The notes: generated by a model not told the origin, from the sequence alone. DNA of 64,000 bases from Frateuria_A sp035943815 (GCF_035943815.1 NZ_DASZBU010000018.1:23786-87785), one strand, 5' to 3'; shown: positions 50,786 through 60,566, numbered from the stretch's first letter. Numbers and translations: made by a program.

Positions 50786-52036
50786 TCAGTGCGTAGCGCT
50801 CACCGCCAGCTTCTGGCCGATCTGGATGTCGTCGCCGTGCAGGTGGTTCCAGTGCCTCAATTGGGCCACCCGCACGTGGTAGTGCTGCGCGATCTTGAGC
50901 AGCGTGTCGCCGGCCTTGACCACGTGCGTGTGCACCTGCGCCGTGGCGGCCGGCGCGGGCGGCGGCGGGACATTCTCCGGCCGACGTGTCGCCGGGGACG
51001 GGTCGTCGCCCAGGTCGGGCAGGGCGGGCGCGGCTCCCACGCTGGCCATCAGGTTGGCCGAGCCGCCGGTGGCCTGCGCCAGCAGGGCCGTGCGCAATTG
51101 CGCTGCCTGCTTGCGCGGCAGCAGCAGGCTGCCGCCACGGCGGGCGTCCACGACGCCATTGCGGTAGCCCGCGTTGAGGCTGGCCAGCGTCGAGGGCGAC
51201 ATGCCCGTCAGGCGCGCCGCCTTGTCCAGCGACAACCGCTGGGTCACGGCCACTTCGACCAACTGCTGCTCGTCCTCGAGCACCGGCAGGGTGACGCCGA
51301 AGCGTTCTGGCTCGCGCACCACGCAGGCGATCGCCAGCAGCTTGACCAGGTGCTCGCGCGTGCCCGCACGCACCTGCATCACCGGTACCGCCTGCCCGGA
51401 CGGCGGCGCGCCGTCACGGGCCAGCAGGCGGTCGATGCTGAAGCGGCCGGCGTTGTACGCATAGTCGGCCAGCCGCCAGTCCTGGAACCAGTCGTGGTAG
51501 TGGCTGAGCAGGGCCATCACCGCATCGGTGGAGGCGGTGAGGTCGAGCCGGGCGTCGTAGGTGCGGTCGACCGCCAGGCCCATGTGGCGTGCCGTGTTCG
51601 GCACGATCTGCCACATGCCGGCCGGGCGGCTCTTCTGCGGCGGTACCGGCCGGAAGTGGCTTTCCACCCAGGGCAATAGCGCAAATTCGCCGGGCACCTC
51701 GTGGCGCGCGGCGATTTCCTGCACGTAGAGCAGCCGCGGCAGCACCGCGCGCATCTGCGACTCGAACCGCTGCGGGGAGGCGGTGTAGCGACGGGCCCAG
51801 GCCTCGATACCCGGGTCGCCGGCGCAGTCGGCCATCGCGAAGCTGCCGCGCAGGCGGTCCCAGACGTCGCTGCCGGTCGTGACCGTGGGGCTGGCCTGCT
51901 TGGCCGTGGCGATGTCGTGGATCTCGGCCGTCGGCGGCTCGACGCCGGGAGCGTGGGGCCGGGACGTGGGCGCGGTGGCGCAGGCGGTCAGCAGCAGCGC
52001 GAGCGCGAGCGGCAGGGGGCGCAGACGGTGTTTCAT
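50786..52036 (-). CDS. mltD: membrane-bound lytic murein transglycosylase with LysM domain
   Basis: The 416-residue product is a lipoprotein (lipobox LLTACA, Cys19). Its SLT domain at about residues 95-230 has the catalytic Glu in LLPWVESHF, then GMWQIVPNTARHMGL and DYAYNAGR. A LysM domain near the C-terminus (THVVKAGDTLLKIAQHYHV) binds peptidoglycan. It cleaves glycan strands to 1,6-anhydro ends at the outer membrane. Its start overlaps the gloB stop by four bases, a pairing also seen in enteric genomes (gloB-mltD neighbourhood). Confidence 0.87.
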   Translation of the reverse strand: MKHRLRPLPLALALLLTACATAPTSRPHAPGVEPPTAEIHDIATAKQASPTVTTGSDVWDRLRGSFAMADCAGDPGIEAWARRYTASPQRFESQMRAVLPRLLYVQEIAARHEVPGEFALLPWVESHFRPVPPQKSRPAGMWQIVPNTARHMGLAVDRTYDARLDLTASTDAVMALLSHYHDWFQDWRLADYAYNAGRFSIDRLLARDGAPPSGQAVPVMQVRAGTREHLVKLLAIACVVREPERFGVTLPVLEDEQQLVEVAVTQRLSLDKAARLTGMSPSTLASLNAGYRNGVVDARRGGSLLLPRKQAAQLRTALLAQATGGSANLMASVGAAPALPDLGDDPSPATRRPENVPPPPAPAATAQVHTHVVKAGDTLLKIAQHYHVRVAQLRHWNHLHGDDIQIGQKLAVSATH

Positions 52037-52794
52037 CCTTGGAAAGCGTCCTTGGCGGCGCGCAGTGCTGCAAAGCGCGCGATGCGGTCGCCGGCGGCGT
52101 GCCGCCGGCCCCACTGGACCAGCGCGTCGCTGTCGATGCGCAGGAAGGGATTGCAGGCCAGTTCGCTGGACAGCGGCACCGGCACGGTGGGCTGCCCTTG
52201 CTCGCGGACGGCCGCGACACGTTCGCAGCGCGCGGCCAGTTCCGGGTTGGCGGGGTCCACCTGGCGGGCGAAGCGGCCGTTGGCCGCGGTGTATTCGTGG
52301 CCGCAGCAGACCAGCGTATCGCCGGGCAAGGCGGCAAGCCGTTCCAGCGAGGCGAGCATCTGCGCCGGCGTGCCCTCGAACAGGCGCCCGCAGCCGAGGC
52401 TGAACAAGGTATCGCCGCAGAGCAGCACGCCGGCACCGACATAGGCGATGTGGCTGCGCGTGTGGCCGGGCACCGCGAGCACGTCGAAGCGGGCCTGCGG
52501 CTGTTCCAGCGTGAACGCGTCGCCGTCGCCCACGCGGCGGTCGGCGTCGGCGATGCGCTCGTCCCATGGCGCCACCACCTCGGCGCCGTGGCGCTCGCGC
52601 AGTGCGGCAGCGGCGCCGATGTGGTCGTTGTGGTGGTGGGTGAGCAAAATGGCGCGCAGCTGCAGCGCCCGCTCCTGCAGGGCGGCCTCGACCGGGGCTC
52701 GGTCGCCGGGATCGACGACGATCGCCTGGCCGCGGTCGTCGTGCAGCAACCATATGTAGTTGTCGGCGAGCGCCGGTAACGGTACGACGTGCAA
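52033..52794 (-). CDS. gloB: hydroxyacylglutathione hydrolase (glyoxalase II)
   Basis: The 253-residue enzyme has the metallo-hydrolase motif THHHNDHIGAA, metal ligands in VPGHTRSHIAY and CGDTLFSLGCGR, and CGHEYTAANGRFA. These are all specific for glyoxalase II. It releases lactate and glutathione from S-lactoylglutathione in the cytosol. It is divergent from the methyltransferase-rnhA-dnaQ genes, the classical gloB/rnhA/dnaQ neighbourhood, and is co-translated with the downstream mltD gene. Confidence 0.93.
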   Translation of the reverse strand: MHVVPLPALADNYIWLLHDDRGQAIVVDPGDRAPVEAALQERALQLRAILLTHHHNDHIGAAAALRERHGAEVVAPWDERIADADRRVGDGDAFTLEQPQARFDVLAVPGHTRSHIAYVGAGVLLCGDTLFSLGCGRLFEGTPAQMLASLERLAALPGDTLVCCGHEYTAANGRFARQVDPANPELAARCERVAAVREQGQPTVPVPLSSELACNPFLRIDSDALVQWGRRHAAGDRIARFAALRAAKDAFQG

Positions 52795-52993
52795 GAACGG
52801 TCTCCGCAGCTTTTCGTATCGACTGGCGCAGGCAAGCGCTTGCGCGGGGCGCTCGACTATAGGCGGCGTCTGCGGGGCACGACGTTAGTGAGTCGTTAAA
52901 CACGCGATTTGCGTTCAGCCTCGCCATGGCGATGCGTGACGCGCTTTCGGGCCCCAGCGGCTACACTCCCCTTTTGGGAGATCCGGGCGCGAC

Positions 52994-53674
52994 ATGGCAC
53001 AGCGCAATCAAGACATCTATGCCAGCAAACCCATGCGCGGCCTGCTCGCCGCGGAGGCGCAGGCGCTGGCCGGAGAGCTGCAGCGTTGTGTCGGTGCCTA
53101 TGCGCTGCAGGTTTCGGCGGTCGCGCACGCTCAGCCGCCCGCTTCACCGATGCTCGACCGCTGGGTGCACCTGCACCTGGACGGCAACCGTTGCGGCGGC
53201 GACCTGCACGCCCGCACCGACGAGCCGCTGCCGTTCCTCGACGATGCCTTCGGCCTGGTCCTGCTGAACCATGCCGTGGAAGTAGCGCGGGATCCGCAGG
53301 TGCTGCTGCGCGAGGCCGCGCGCGTGCTGGCGCCCGGCGGCATGCTGGCGCTGACCGGCATGCACCCGGCGAGCGGCTGGCTGCCCTGGCTGCTGTGGCG
53401 GGCCCGGGCCGGCGTGAATCCCGAATCGCCGTTGCGCATCGGACGCTGGCTGCGCAGCGCCGAGCTCAACGTCGAACGCGTGCAGCGGGTGGGGCCGCTG
53501 TGGCCCAGCTCTGCTACCGTGCCGCACCATGGCGGTCCGCTGGGTGGCGGCTATCTGCTGATCGCACGCAAGCGGCGCCAGGCCACCGCACCGATCCGGC
53601 TGCGTCCGCGGGCGATCGCCGCAGCGCCGGTGGCCGGACTCGCGCCCGGCGCACGCCGCAGCGCCGCCGCCTGA
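52994..53674 (+). CDS. class I methyltransferase of the gloB-rnhA interval (YafS-like)
   Basis: The 226-residue protein has a methyltransferase core with a weakened SAM loop: LPFLDDAFGLVLLNHAVEVA, RDPQVLLREAARVLAPGGML and a C-terminal GGYLLIARKRR. The position between gloB and rnhA matches that of the yafS gene of enterics, so it is probably the counterpart. The substrate is unknown. A TACACT element near 52970 could be the -10 box of the operon with rnhA and dnaQ. The C-terminal tail is Ala/Arg-rich. Confidence 0.75.
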   Translation: MAQRNQDIYASKPMRGLLAAEAQALAGELQRCVGAYALQVSAVAHAQPPASPMLDRWVHLHLDGNRCGGDLHARTDEPLPFLDDAFGLVLLNHAVEVARDPQVLLREAARVLAPGGMLALTGMHPASGWLPWLLWRARAGVNPESPLRIGRWLRSAELNVERVQRVGPLWPSSATVPHHGGPLGGGYLLIARKRRQATAPIRLRPRAIAAAPVAGLAPGARRSAAA

Positions 53675-53689
53675 GGTCTCCGGGAAACG

Positions 53690-54133
53690 ATGACCGAAGT
53701 CGAAGCGTTCACCGACGGCGCCTGCCTGGGCAACCCCGGGCCCGGCGGCTGGGCCGCGCTGCTGCGCGCCAAGGGTGTCGAGCGCCTGCTCGCCGGCGGC
53801 GAGCCGGACACCACCAACAACCGCATGGAGCTGATGGCCGCGATCGGCGCGCTGGAGGCGCTGACGCGCCCGTGCAAGGTCGTGCTCACCACCGATTCGC
53901 GCTACGTCATGCAGGGCATCGAAGAGTGGCTGCCGCGCTGGGTCGCCAACGGCTGGCGCACCTCCGACAAGAAGCCGGTGAAGAACCAGGACCTGTGGGA
54001 GCGGCTGGCGGCGGCCAAGTCGCCCCATCAGGTACGCTGGCAGTGGGTGCGCGGCCACAACGGCCACGTGGAAAACGAACGGGTGGACGTGGCGGCGCGC
54101 GAACAGGCCGAGCGTCACAGGGGCAGGGCATGA
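53690..54133 (+). CDS. rnhA: ribonuclease HI
   Basis: The 147-residue enzyme has the four acidic catalytic residues: Asp in AFTDGACLGNPGPGGW, Glu in NNRMELMAAIGAL, Asp in LTTDSRYVMQGI, and Asp in ENERVDVAAREQA. The basic handle region WLPRWVANGWRTSDKKPVKN is complete. It degrades RNA in RNA:DNA hybrids. It begins 15 bases after the methyltransferase stop and overlaps dnaQ by four bases. Confidence 0.96.
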   Translation: MTEVEAFTDGACLGNPGPGGWAALLRAKGVERLLAGGEPDTTNNRMELMAAIGALEALTRPCKVVLTTDSRYVMQGIEEWLPRWVANGWRTSDKKPVKNQDLWERLAAAKSPHQVRWQWVRGHNGHVENERVDVAAREQAERHRGRA

Positions 54134-54861
54134 GGCAGATCGTTCTGGATACCGAGACCACTGGCCTGGAAGTGCGCCAGGGGCACCGGCTGATCGAAAT
54201 CGCCTGCGTGGAACTGATCGAGCGCCGGCCCAGCGGGCGGCACTGGCAGACCTACCTGAACCCCGAACGCGCGATCGACGAAGGCGCGCGGCAGGTCACC
54301 GGCATCGAGGACGAGTTCCTGCTCGACAAGCCGCATTTCGCCGAGGTGGTGGAAGAGTTCCTGGCTTTCATCGGCGACGCCGAGCTGATCATCCACAACG
54401 CGAGCTTCGACGTCGGCTTCCTCGATGCAGAGCTGGCGCGCGTGGGCGCGCACCTGGGCTGCATCGCCGATCGCTGCCGCGTGATCGACACGCTGGCGAT
54501 GGCGCGCGAACGCTACCCCGGCCAGCGCAACAGCCTGGACGCGCTGTGCAAGCGCCTGGGCGTGGACAACTCCGCGCGCGACCTGCACGGCGGCCTGATC
54601 GACGCCCAGCTGCTGGCCGACGTCTACCTGGCGATGACCTCGGGCCAGGTGGCACTGGACCTGGCCTTCGATCATGCGGCCGAGGAAGGCGGCGCCGCGG
54701 TGCTGGCGCCGGTCGCGCTGCTGCGCCGTCCGCGCGTGCTGCGTGCCGATGCCGCCGAACTGGCCGCGCACGAACAGCGCCTGGATGCGCTGGACAAGGC
54801 CGCCCAAGGCGGCAGCGTTTGGCGCCGTGCGCCGGCCGAGGTACTGGCCGCGGAGGCCTGA
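54130..54861 (+). CDS. dnaQ: DNA polymerase III epsilon subunit (proofreading exonuclease)
   Basis: The 243-residue protein has the DEDDh exonuclease motifs: Exo I IVLDTETTGL, Exo II IIHNASFDVGFLD, and Exo III with the general-base His in LHGGLIDAQLLADVY. A C-terminal segment after residue 185 binds the alpha subunit. It removes misincorporated bases during replication. It is co-translated with rnhA (ATGA overlap), as in many gammaproteobacteria. Confidence 0.95.
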   Translation: MRQIVLDTETTGLEVRQGHRLIEIACVELIERRPSGRHWQTYLNPERAIDEGARQVTGIEDEFLLDKPHFAEVVEEFLAFIGDAELIIHNASFDVGFLDAELARVGAHLGCIADRCRVIDTLAMARERYPGQRNSLDALCKRLGVDNSARDLHGGLIDAQLLADVYLAMTSGQVALDLAFDHAAEEGGAAVLAPVALLRRPRVLRADAAELAAHEQRLDALDKAAQGGSVWRRAPAEVLAAEA

Positions 54862-54906
54862 GAATCCGGCACACGCAACGGGCGCCGGGGTATTTGCATC
54901 CGCCGG

Positions 54907-55611
54907 TTACTTCACGCGCGCCAGAATCACCGTGATGTTGTCGTCCGCGCTGCCATCGAGCGCGGCGAGGAGCAGGTGATCGACGCATTCCTGTGCGGCG
55001 AGATCGTTGCGACCGACGATCCGAGCGATCGTGGCGTCCGCCAGGCCCTCGGTCAGTCCATCGCTGCACAGCACAAACGCGCTGCCTGATTCGGTCCGCC
55101 CGCGGGCCATGCCGACGTGCAGGTGCTCGATCGCGGTGACGCCGAGCGCCTGGGTCAATACGTTGCGCTGCGGATGGCGCTCGGCCAGTGCCGGATCGAG
55201 CTGGCCGGCGGCGACCAGTTCCTGCACCAGCGAATGGTCGTGGCTGACCTGGCGCAGCGTGTCCGCCTGCCAGAGGTAGATGCGGCTGTCGCCGACCCAG
55301 GCCACCTCGTAGCGGTCGCCGGACAGGCGCAGGGCGGCGACGGTCGTGCCCATCGGCGGCGCATCGGGCGAGCCGCCAGCCTGCCTGAGCAGGCGCTCGC
55401 CCGCACCGCGCACTGCCTCGACCAGGCCGCGCCCTTGCGCGACCTGCTCCACGATGGCATCGCGCACCAGCGCCGCGGCCACCTCACCATGCTGGTGCCC
55501 GCCCATGCCGTCGGCCACCAGGAACAGGCCCAGTGCCGGATCGGCGTAGTAGGTATCTTCGTTGCTCGCGCGGCGCAGGCCGACGTGGGTGCCGTGTCCG
55601 AACTCGATCAT
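54907..55611 (-). CDS. PP2C-family serine/threonine protein phosphatase
   Basis: The 234-residue protein has the PP2C motifs: RRASNEDTYYADP, FLVADGMGGHQHGEVAA (metal-binding Asp and Gly), PMGTTVAALRL, VAWVGDSRIYLW, LCSDGLTEGL and DGSADDNITVILARV. It is a manganese- or magnesium-dependent Stp1/PrpC-type phosphatase in the cytosol. No partner kinase adjoins it; the RIO kinase gene is 23 kb away. It is convergent with dnaQ. Confidence 0.9.
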   Translation of the reverse strand: MIEFGHGTHVGLRRASNEDTYYADPALGLFLVADGMGGHQHGEVAAALVRDAIVEQVAQGRGLVEAVRGAGERLLRQAGGSPDAPPMGTTVAALRLSGDRYEVAWVGDSRIYLWQADTLRQVSHDHSLVQELVAAGQLDPALAERHPQRNVLTQALGVTAIEHLHVGMARGRTESGSAFVLCSDGLTEGLADATIARIVGRNDLAAQECVDHLLLAALDGSADDNITVILARVK

Positions 55612-55766
55612 GGGGGCGATGGGTAGTCGAAGCGATGCCCAGCATGCCGGATGCAGGCAGGCTTCGCAAAAATGCGAATGTCGACGTCAGGCCTCCATGC
55701 CTTCGAAAAGCATGGCCTCCCCTTGAGCCTTAACCCTTTGACCCGTTACCTCATTTTGCCCGTCTA

Positions 55767-56129
55767 TCAGTGGGCTGGTTTCTTCTTTGAGAGCGCTGCC
55801 AGACACACCAGCAGGACGGCTACAGGCACCAACGCGCCCACCAGCGGAAGGATCAATGCAGGTGTGCGGCATACCATCGGGACCAGTTGCGTGGCGCTCG
55901 CGTAGGCGACGACCCAAAGGCGCCAGCTGCGGCGATGGCGAGCAACCCATAAGCTTGCCGTGATGAGAGCGACGGCGATCGAGGATGCCACTAAGTCAAG
56001 GACCGGCATTGGCCACCAGGGCGCGAAAATCAAGCGGCACCCGATGACGGAGACGAGCACCACCAGAAGACACAGGCTGGTGATGGACTCCACTTTGTCC
56101 CAAGTGCGCTGCGGCTGAGCAGTGTTCAT
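55767..56129 (-). CDS. small membrane protein of unknown function
   Basis: The 120-residue product has three predicted helices: about residues 17-36, 44-66, and 91-115. A Lys-rich end (SKKKPAH) follows. No conserved motif is recognisable. The ribosome site before ATG 56129 is weak, so the gene is less certain than its neighbours. It lies between the PP2C gene and the tRNA-Ser gene. Confidence 0.4.
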   Translation of the reverse strand: MNTAQPQRTWDKVESITSLCLLVVLVSVIGCRLIFAPWWPMPVLDLVASSIAVALITASLWVARHRRSWRLWVVAYASATQLVPMVCRTPALILPLVGALVPVAVLLVCLAALSKKKPAH

Positions 56130-56205
56130 AGGCGATCCACCAACCAGTTTGAGTCCAAGCCACCAACGTGTGACGGTGCGGCGAATGGACATGATCGTAC
56201 GGCAA

Positions 56206-56232
56206 CAAAAAAGCCCCCGAAAGCAGGGGCTT
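56206..56232 (-). terminator. rho-independent terminator after tRNA-Ser
   Basis: On the minus strand, AAGCCCC, a short loop and GGGGGCTT are followed by TTTT, 12 bases downstream of the tRNA 3-prime end. Confidence 0.75.
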
Positions 56233-56241
56233 AGATGCATT

Positions 56242-56333
<92 letters not shown>

Positions 56334-56419
56334 GAAAAGGTGCGCGGGTCGGCGCGAGCCGGCGATTTTACGGGGAGCCGGGAGTTCTGACAAGCGCTCC
56401 CGGCATGACCGCTTGGGTC

Positions 56420-58792
56420 TCAGCCCGCCTTCTTCTTCGCCAGCCGCAGCCAAGTGTCGACGACCGTGTCGGGGTTGAGCGACACCGACTCGATGCCCTG
56501 GTCCATCAGCCACTCGGCCAAGTCCGGATGATCGCTCGGGCCCTGGCCGCAGATGCCGACGTACTTGCCCTTCTCGCGCGCGGTCTTGATGGCCAGGGCG
56601 AGCAGCTTCTTGACCGCCGGGTCGCGTTCGTCGAACAGGCTGGCGACGATGCCCGAATCTCGGTCCAGGCCGAGCGTGAGCTGGGTGAGGTCGTTGGAGC
56701 CGATCGAGAAACCGTCGAAGATCTCCAGGAACTCCTCGGCGAGCAGGGCGTTGGAGGGCACCTCGCACATCATGATGACCTTCAAATCGTTCTGGCCCTG
56801 CTTGAGGCCGTTCTTGTCCAGCACCTCGACCACCTTGCGGCCTTCGCCCAGCGTGCGCACGAACGGGATCATCACCCACACGTTGGTGAGGCCCATCGTC
56901 TCTCGCACCTTCTTGACCGCCTTGCACTCCAGCGCGAAGGACTCGGCGAAGCCCGGGTCGACGTAGCGGCTGGCGCCGCGGTAGCCGATCATCGGGTTCT
57001 CTTCGTGCGGCTCATAGCGCGCGCCGCCGATCAGCCCGGCGTATTCGTTGGACTTGAAGTCGGACAGGCGCACGATCACCGGCTTGGGATACACCGAGGC
57101 GGCGATGGTCGCGATGCCTTCGGCCAGGCGGTCAACGTAGAAGCTCACCGGGTCGGCGTAGCCGGCCATGCGCTCGTCGATCTTGGCCTTGGTCTCGGCA
57201 TCCTGCCGGTTGTATTCGAGCAGCGCCTTCGGATGCACGCCGATGTGGCTGGCGATGATCATCTCCAGCCGCGCCAGGCCGATGCCGGCATTGGGCAGCA
57301 TGCCGAAGTCGAACGCGCGCTCGGGGTTGGCGACGTTCATCATGATCTTCAGCGGGGCCTCGGGCATGGCGCCCAGGTCCGCTGTGATGCGGTCGAAGGC
57401 GAGCTTGCCCTCGTAGATGGTGCCGGTATCGCCCTCGGCGCAGGACACGGTGATCTCGGCGCCGTCGGGAATCGTCTGCAGCGCGTTGCCGGTGCCGACC
57501 ACCGCCGGCACGCCGAGCTCGCGCGCGATGATCGCGGCGTGGCAGGTGCGGCCGCCGCGATTGGTCACGATGGCGGCGGCGCGCTTCATGATCGGCTCCC
57601 AGTCGGGATCGGTCATGTCGGCGACCAGCACGTCGCCGTTCTGGAACTCGTGCATCTGGCTGATCGACTTGACCACGCGGGCCTTGCCCGAGCCGATCTT
57701 CTGGCCGATGGCACGACCCTCGGCCAGCACCTTGCCCTTCTCGTTGAGCTGGAAGCGTTCCAGCTGCGTGGCATGGGCGCGCGACTTCACCGTCTCCGGA
57801 CGCGCCTGGACGATGTAGAGCTTGCCGGTATTGCCGTCCTTCGCCCACTCGATATCCATCGGGCGGCCGTAATGCTGCTCGATGACCAGCGCCTGCTTGG
57901 ACAGCTCCTGCACGTCCTCATCGGAGATGCAGAACCGGTTGCGCAGCTCGGCCGGGGTTTCCTCGATGCGTACGCGCTCGCCCAGCTTGTCCGAATAGAC
58001 CATGCGCTGTTGCTTGGCGCCCAGGCTGCGGCGGAGCAGGGCGGGCTTGCCCGCTTTCAGCGTGGGCTTGAACACGTAGAACTCATCGGGGTTGACCGCG
58101 CCCTGCACGACCATCTCGCCCAGGCCGTAGGAGCCGGTGACGAACACGACGTCGCGGAAGCCCGATTCGGTGTCCAGCGTGAACAGCACGCCCGAGGCGC
58201 CGATGTCCGAGCGCACCATCAGCTGCACGCCGGCGGAGAGGAACACCTCCTCGTGCTTGAAGCCCTGGTGCACGCGGTAGGCGATCGCGCGGTCGTTGTA
58301 GAGCGAGGCGAAGACCTCCTTGACCTTGTGCAGCACGTCGTCGATGCCGACCACGTTCAGGAAGGTTTCCTGCTGGCCGGCGAAGGATGCGTCCGGGAGG
58401 TCTTCGGCGGTCGCCGACGAACGCACGGCCACGGCGATGTCGTCGGCGCCGGCGTCCTTGCACAGCCTGGCGTAGGCCTCGCGGATCGCCTGGTCCAGCT
58501 CCTGCGGCAGCGGCGTTTCGGTGACCCAGCTGCGGATCTCCTTGCCGGCGGCGGTCAGCGCCTCGACGTCGTCGACGTCCAGCGACGCCAGGCGCTCGCG
58601 GATGCGCTTGGCCACGCCGCTCTTGTCCAGGTATTGCTGGAAGGCGTCGGCGGTGGTGGCGAAGCCGCCGGGCACCGAGACGCCGAGCTTGGCGAGGTTG
58701 CCGATCATCTCGCCGAGGGAGGCGTTCTTGCCGCCCACCTTGCCCAGGTCGGTCATGCGCAGTTTGTCCAGCCAAAGCACCAGGTCGTTCAA
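56420..58792 (-). CDS. ppsA: phosphoenolpyruvate synthase
   Basis: The 790-residue enzyme starts at TTG 58792, with AAGGAG 7 nt upstream. It has an N-terminal ATP-binding domain (GGKNASLGEMI, AVRSSATAEDLPDASFAGQ), the phospho-histidine swivel domain (NRGGRTCHAAIIAREL) and a C-terminal PEP/pyruvate barrel (GIGLARLEMII, MMCEVPSNALLAEEFL, GICGQGPSDHP). It makes PEP from pyruvate for gluconeogenesis. The divergent ppsR gene encodes its regulator. No ATG gives the conserved NDLVLWLDKL start, so TTG is firmly preferred. Confidence 0.96.
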   Translation of the reverse strand: MNDLVLWLDKLRMTDLGKVGGKNASLGEMIGNLAKLGVSVPGGFATTADAFQQYLDKSGVAKRIRERLASLDVDDVEALTAAGKEIRSWVTETPLPQELDQAIREAYARLCKDAGADDIAVAVRSSATAEDLPDASFAGQQETFLNVVGIDDVLHKVKEVFASLYNDRAIAYRVHQGFKHEEVFLSAGVQLMVRSDIGASGVLFTLDTESGFRDVVFVTGSYGLGEMVVQGAVNPDEFYVFKPTLKAGKPALLRRSLGAKQQRMVYSDKLGERVRIEETPAELRNRFCISDEDVQELSKQALVIEQHYGRPMDIEWAKDGNTGKLYIVQARPETVKSRAHATQLERFQLNEKGKVLAEGRAIGQKIGSGKARVVKSISQMHEFQNGDVLVADMTDPDWEPIMKRAAAIVTNRGGRTCHAAIIARELGVPAVVGTGNALQTIPDGAEITVSCAEGDTGTIYEGKLAFDRITADLGAMPEAPLKIMMNVANPERAFDFGMLPNAGIGLARLEMIIASHIGVHPKALLEYNRQDAETKAKIDERMAGYADPVSFYVDRLAEGIATIAASVYPKPVIVRLSDFKSNEYAGLIGGARYEPHEENPMIGYRGASRYVDPGFAESFALECKAVKKVRETMGLTNVWVMIPFVRTLGEGRKVVEVLDKNGLKQGQNDLKVIMMCEVPSNALLAEEFLEIFDGFSIGSNDLTQLTLGLDRDSGIVASLFDERDPAVKKLLALAIKTAREKGKYVGICGQGPSDHPDLAEWLMDQGIESVSLNPDTVVDTWLRLAKKKAG

Positions 58793-59004
58793 GTGACTCT
58801 CCTTAGAAAAGCTTGGGGAAATGCGCTGCGCAGGTCCGGATTCCGGGCCGCAAAGGACTGGTATTGTCCGCTGTCGATGGTGCATGGCACAAGAAGACCA
58901 TTTGTTCGCGGCGCCGGGCCAACTGCATACCAGTCAGCCGGGAGTCAAGCGAACACGGGCTTCGCCGCATGCGCTAAGGTTCCGGGCAGGCCACCTTCGG
59001 GCGA

Positions 59005-59832
59005 ATGGACATCCGCATGCAACGCACGGTTTTTTTCATCTCCGACTCCACTGGTATTACCGCGGAGACGATCGGCAACTCCATCCTCGCCCAGTTCGAG
59101 GGCATCCATTTCGACAAGCATCGCCTGCCGTTCGTGGACGATCCGCATAAGGCCGAGGCCGCTGCGCTGCGCATCAAGACGCGCTACGCGCAGACCGGCG
59201 AGCGGCCGATCGTGGTCAACACCATGGCCGACCGCGGCTTGTGCGAGATCGTCGCCGCAAGCGGCGCGCTGATGCTGGACGTGTTCGCGCCCTTCATCGG
59301 GCCGCTGGAAGAGGAACTGGCCGCCAAGCGCTCGGGTGCCGTCAACCGCTCGCACGGCCTGGTCGACTTCGACAAGTACGAGGCGCGCATCAACGCCACC
59401 AACTATGCGCTCGCGCACGACGACGGCATCGACGTGGACTACGAGCAGGCCGACCTGATCCTGGTCGGCGTGTCGCGCTCGGGCAAGACGCCCACATGCC
59501 TCTACATGGCCTTGCATTACGGTGTCAAAGCCGCCAACTATCCACTCACCGACGACGACCTGGACAAGCTGGAGCTGCCCAAGCGGCTCAAGCCGTACAA
59601 GGATCGCCTGTTCGGACTTTCCATCGACCCGCAGCGTCTTGCGCAGATCCGCGAGCAACGCCGTCCGGGCAGTCGCTACGCCACCCTGCAGCAATGCCGC
59701 TGGGAACTGGAGCAGGCCGAACGGCTGATGCGCCAGGCGGGCATCTCCTCGCTCAACACCACCCACGTTTCGATCGAAGAGATCGCCAGCAAGATCTTCG
59801 AACGCTTCGGTATCGAGCGCACCATGTTTTGA
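59005..59832 (+). CDS. ppsR: PEP synthase regulatory kinase/phosphotransferase
   Basis: The 275-residue protein is a DUF299 family enzyme. It opens RTVFFISDSTGITAETIGNS and has the P-loop GVSRSGKTPTCLYMA, followed by NYPLTDDDL. It inactivates PEP synthase by ADP-dependent phosphorylation of a Thr near the catalytic His, and reverses it with phosphate. It is divergent from ppsA with about 210 bases between, as expected for a functional pair. ATG 59017 is an alternative start. Confidence 0.95.
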   Translation: MDIRMQRTVFFISDSTGITAETIGNSILAQFEGIHFDKHRLPFVDDPHKAEAAALRIKTRYAQTGERPIVVNTMADRGLCEIVAASGALMLDVFAPFIGPLEEELAAKRSGAVNRSHGLVDFDKYEARINATNYALAHDDGIDVDYEQADLILVGVSRSGKTPTCLYMALHYGVKAANYPLTDDDLDKLELPKRLKPYKDRLFGLSIDPQRLAQIREQRRPGSRYATLQQCRWELEQAERLMRQAGISSLNTTHVSIEEIASKIFERFGIERTMF

Positions 59833-59848
59833 GGTATCTGTAGAACCG

Positions 59849-60319
59849 ATGAGTGCCGTATTGGACAGCCGCTCCGCCTTGCTCCCGGGCCGCTTCGAGT
59901 TCCTGATGGGCCTGTATGCGGAAAACTATCACCGCCTGGCGCACCTGTTCGCGCCGCAGACGCTGGCGCCAGGGCGCTACCGCTCCAGCGTGGACGATGG
60001 GCTGGACGTGCACATGCATGTGCAGGAGCGACATCCCTACACGCTGGAACTGGAGCTGACCTACGGCTTCGTGGATGCGAACACCGGCCACCCCTCGCCG
60101 TCGGCGCAGCTGCGCATGTACACCGACGCGCACGTGGCGGAGGCGCTGCACTGCCATCCGGGGCGCCACCTGTGGCAGGTGCTGGGACCGTTCCCGGAGG
60201 CGCACACGGTGCTGCAGCATCGCTTGCGCATGAACGGGTTCCTTTCCCGCTGGCTGGAATACCTGGCCGCGCAGGGGCATTCGGTCGGAACGCTCGAGCA
60301 CATCGACGCGCAGGATTGA
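59849..60319 (+). CDS. DUF1249 family protein (YqiB-like)
   Basis: The 156-residue protein matches DUF1249 across its length: FLMGLYAENYHRLAHLFAP, HPYTLELELTYGF, PSAQLRMYTDAHVAEALHC and LNGFLSRWLEYL-like RMNGFLSRWLEYL. It is cytosolic and its function is unknown to me. It begins 16 bases after ppsR, so it is probably co-transcribed. Confidence 0.85.
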   Translation: MSAVLDSRSALLPGRFEFLMGLYAENYHRLAHLFAPQTLAPGRYRSSVDDGLDVHMHVQERHPYTLELELTYGFVDANTGHPSPSAQLRMYTDAHVAEALHCHPGRHLWQVLGPFPEAHTVLQHRLRMNGFLSRWLEYLAAQGHSVGTLEHIDAQD

Positions 60320-60419
60320 CCGGATGCGATGCAAGGGCGAAGCCCTTGCGGGAAGTGCGGCCACGGATGGCCGCATCGGCCGTTGCGCTCAAGGACGAGC
60401 GCACGAAAAAAATCCCAAC

Positions 60420-60440
60420 AAAAAACCCGCGCATGGCGGG
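60420..60440 (-). terminator. rho-independent terminator after the tRNA cluster
   Basis: On the minus strand, CCCGC / GCGGG with a five-base loop is followed by TTTTTT, 11 bases beyond tRNA-Asp. It ends the Ala-Glu-Asp tRNA transcript. Confidence 0.75.
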
Positions 60441-60451
60441 CTTCTCGTAGA

Positions 60452-60528
60452 TGGCGGAGCGGACGGGACTCGAACCCGCGACCTCCGGCGTGACAGGCCA
60501 GCATTCTAACCGACTGAACTACCGCTCC
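60452..60528 (-). tRNA. tRNA-Asp (anticodon GTC)
   Basis: This 77-base gene has acceptor GGAGCGG, anticodon loop CTGTCAC, T-loop GGTTCGAGTCC and an encoded CCA. Confidence 0.97.
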
Positions 60529-60566
60529 GCGTTGTCTTCCAGCTACACAAAGTGCGAGGCCAACCT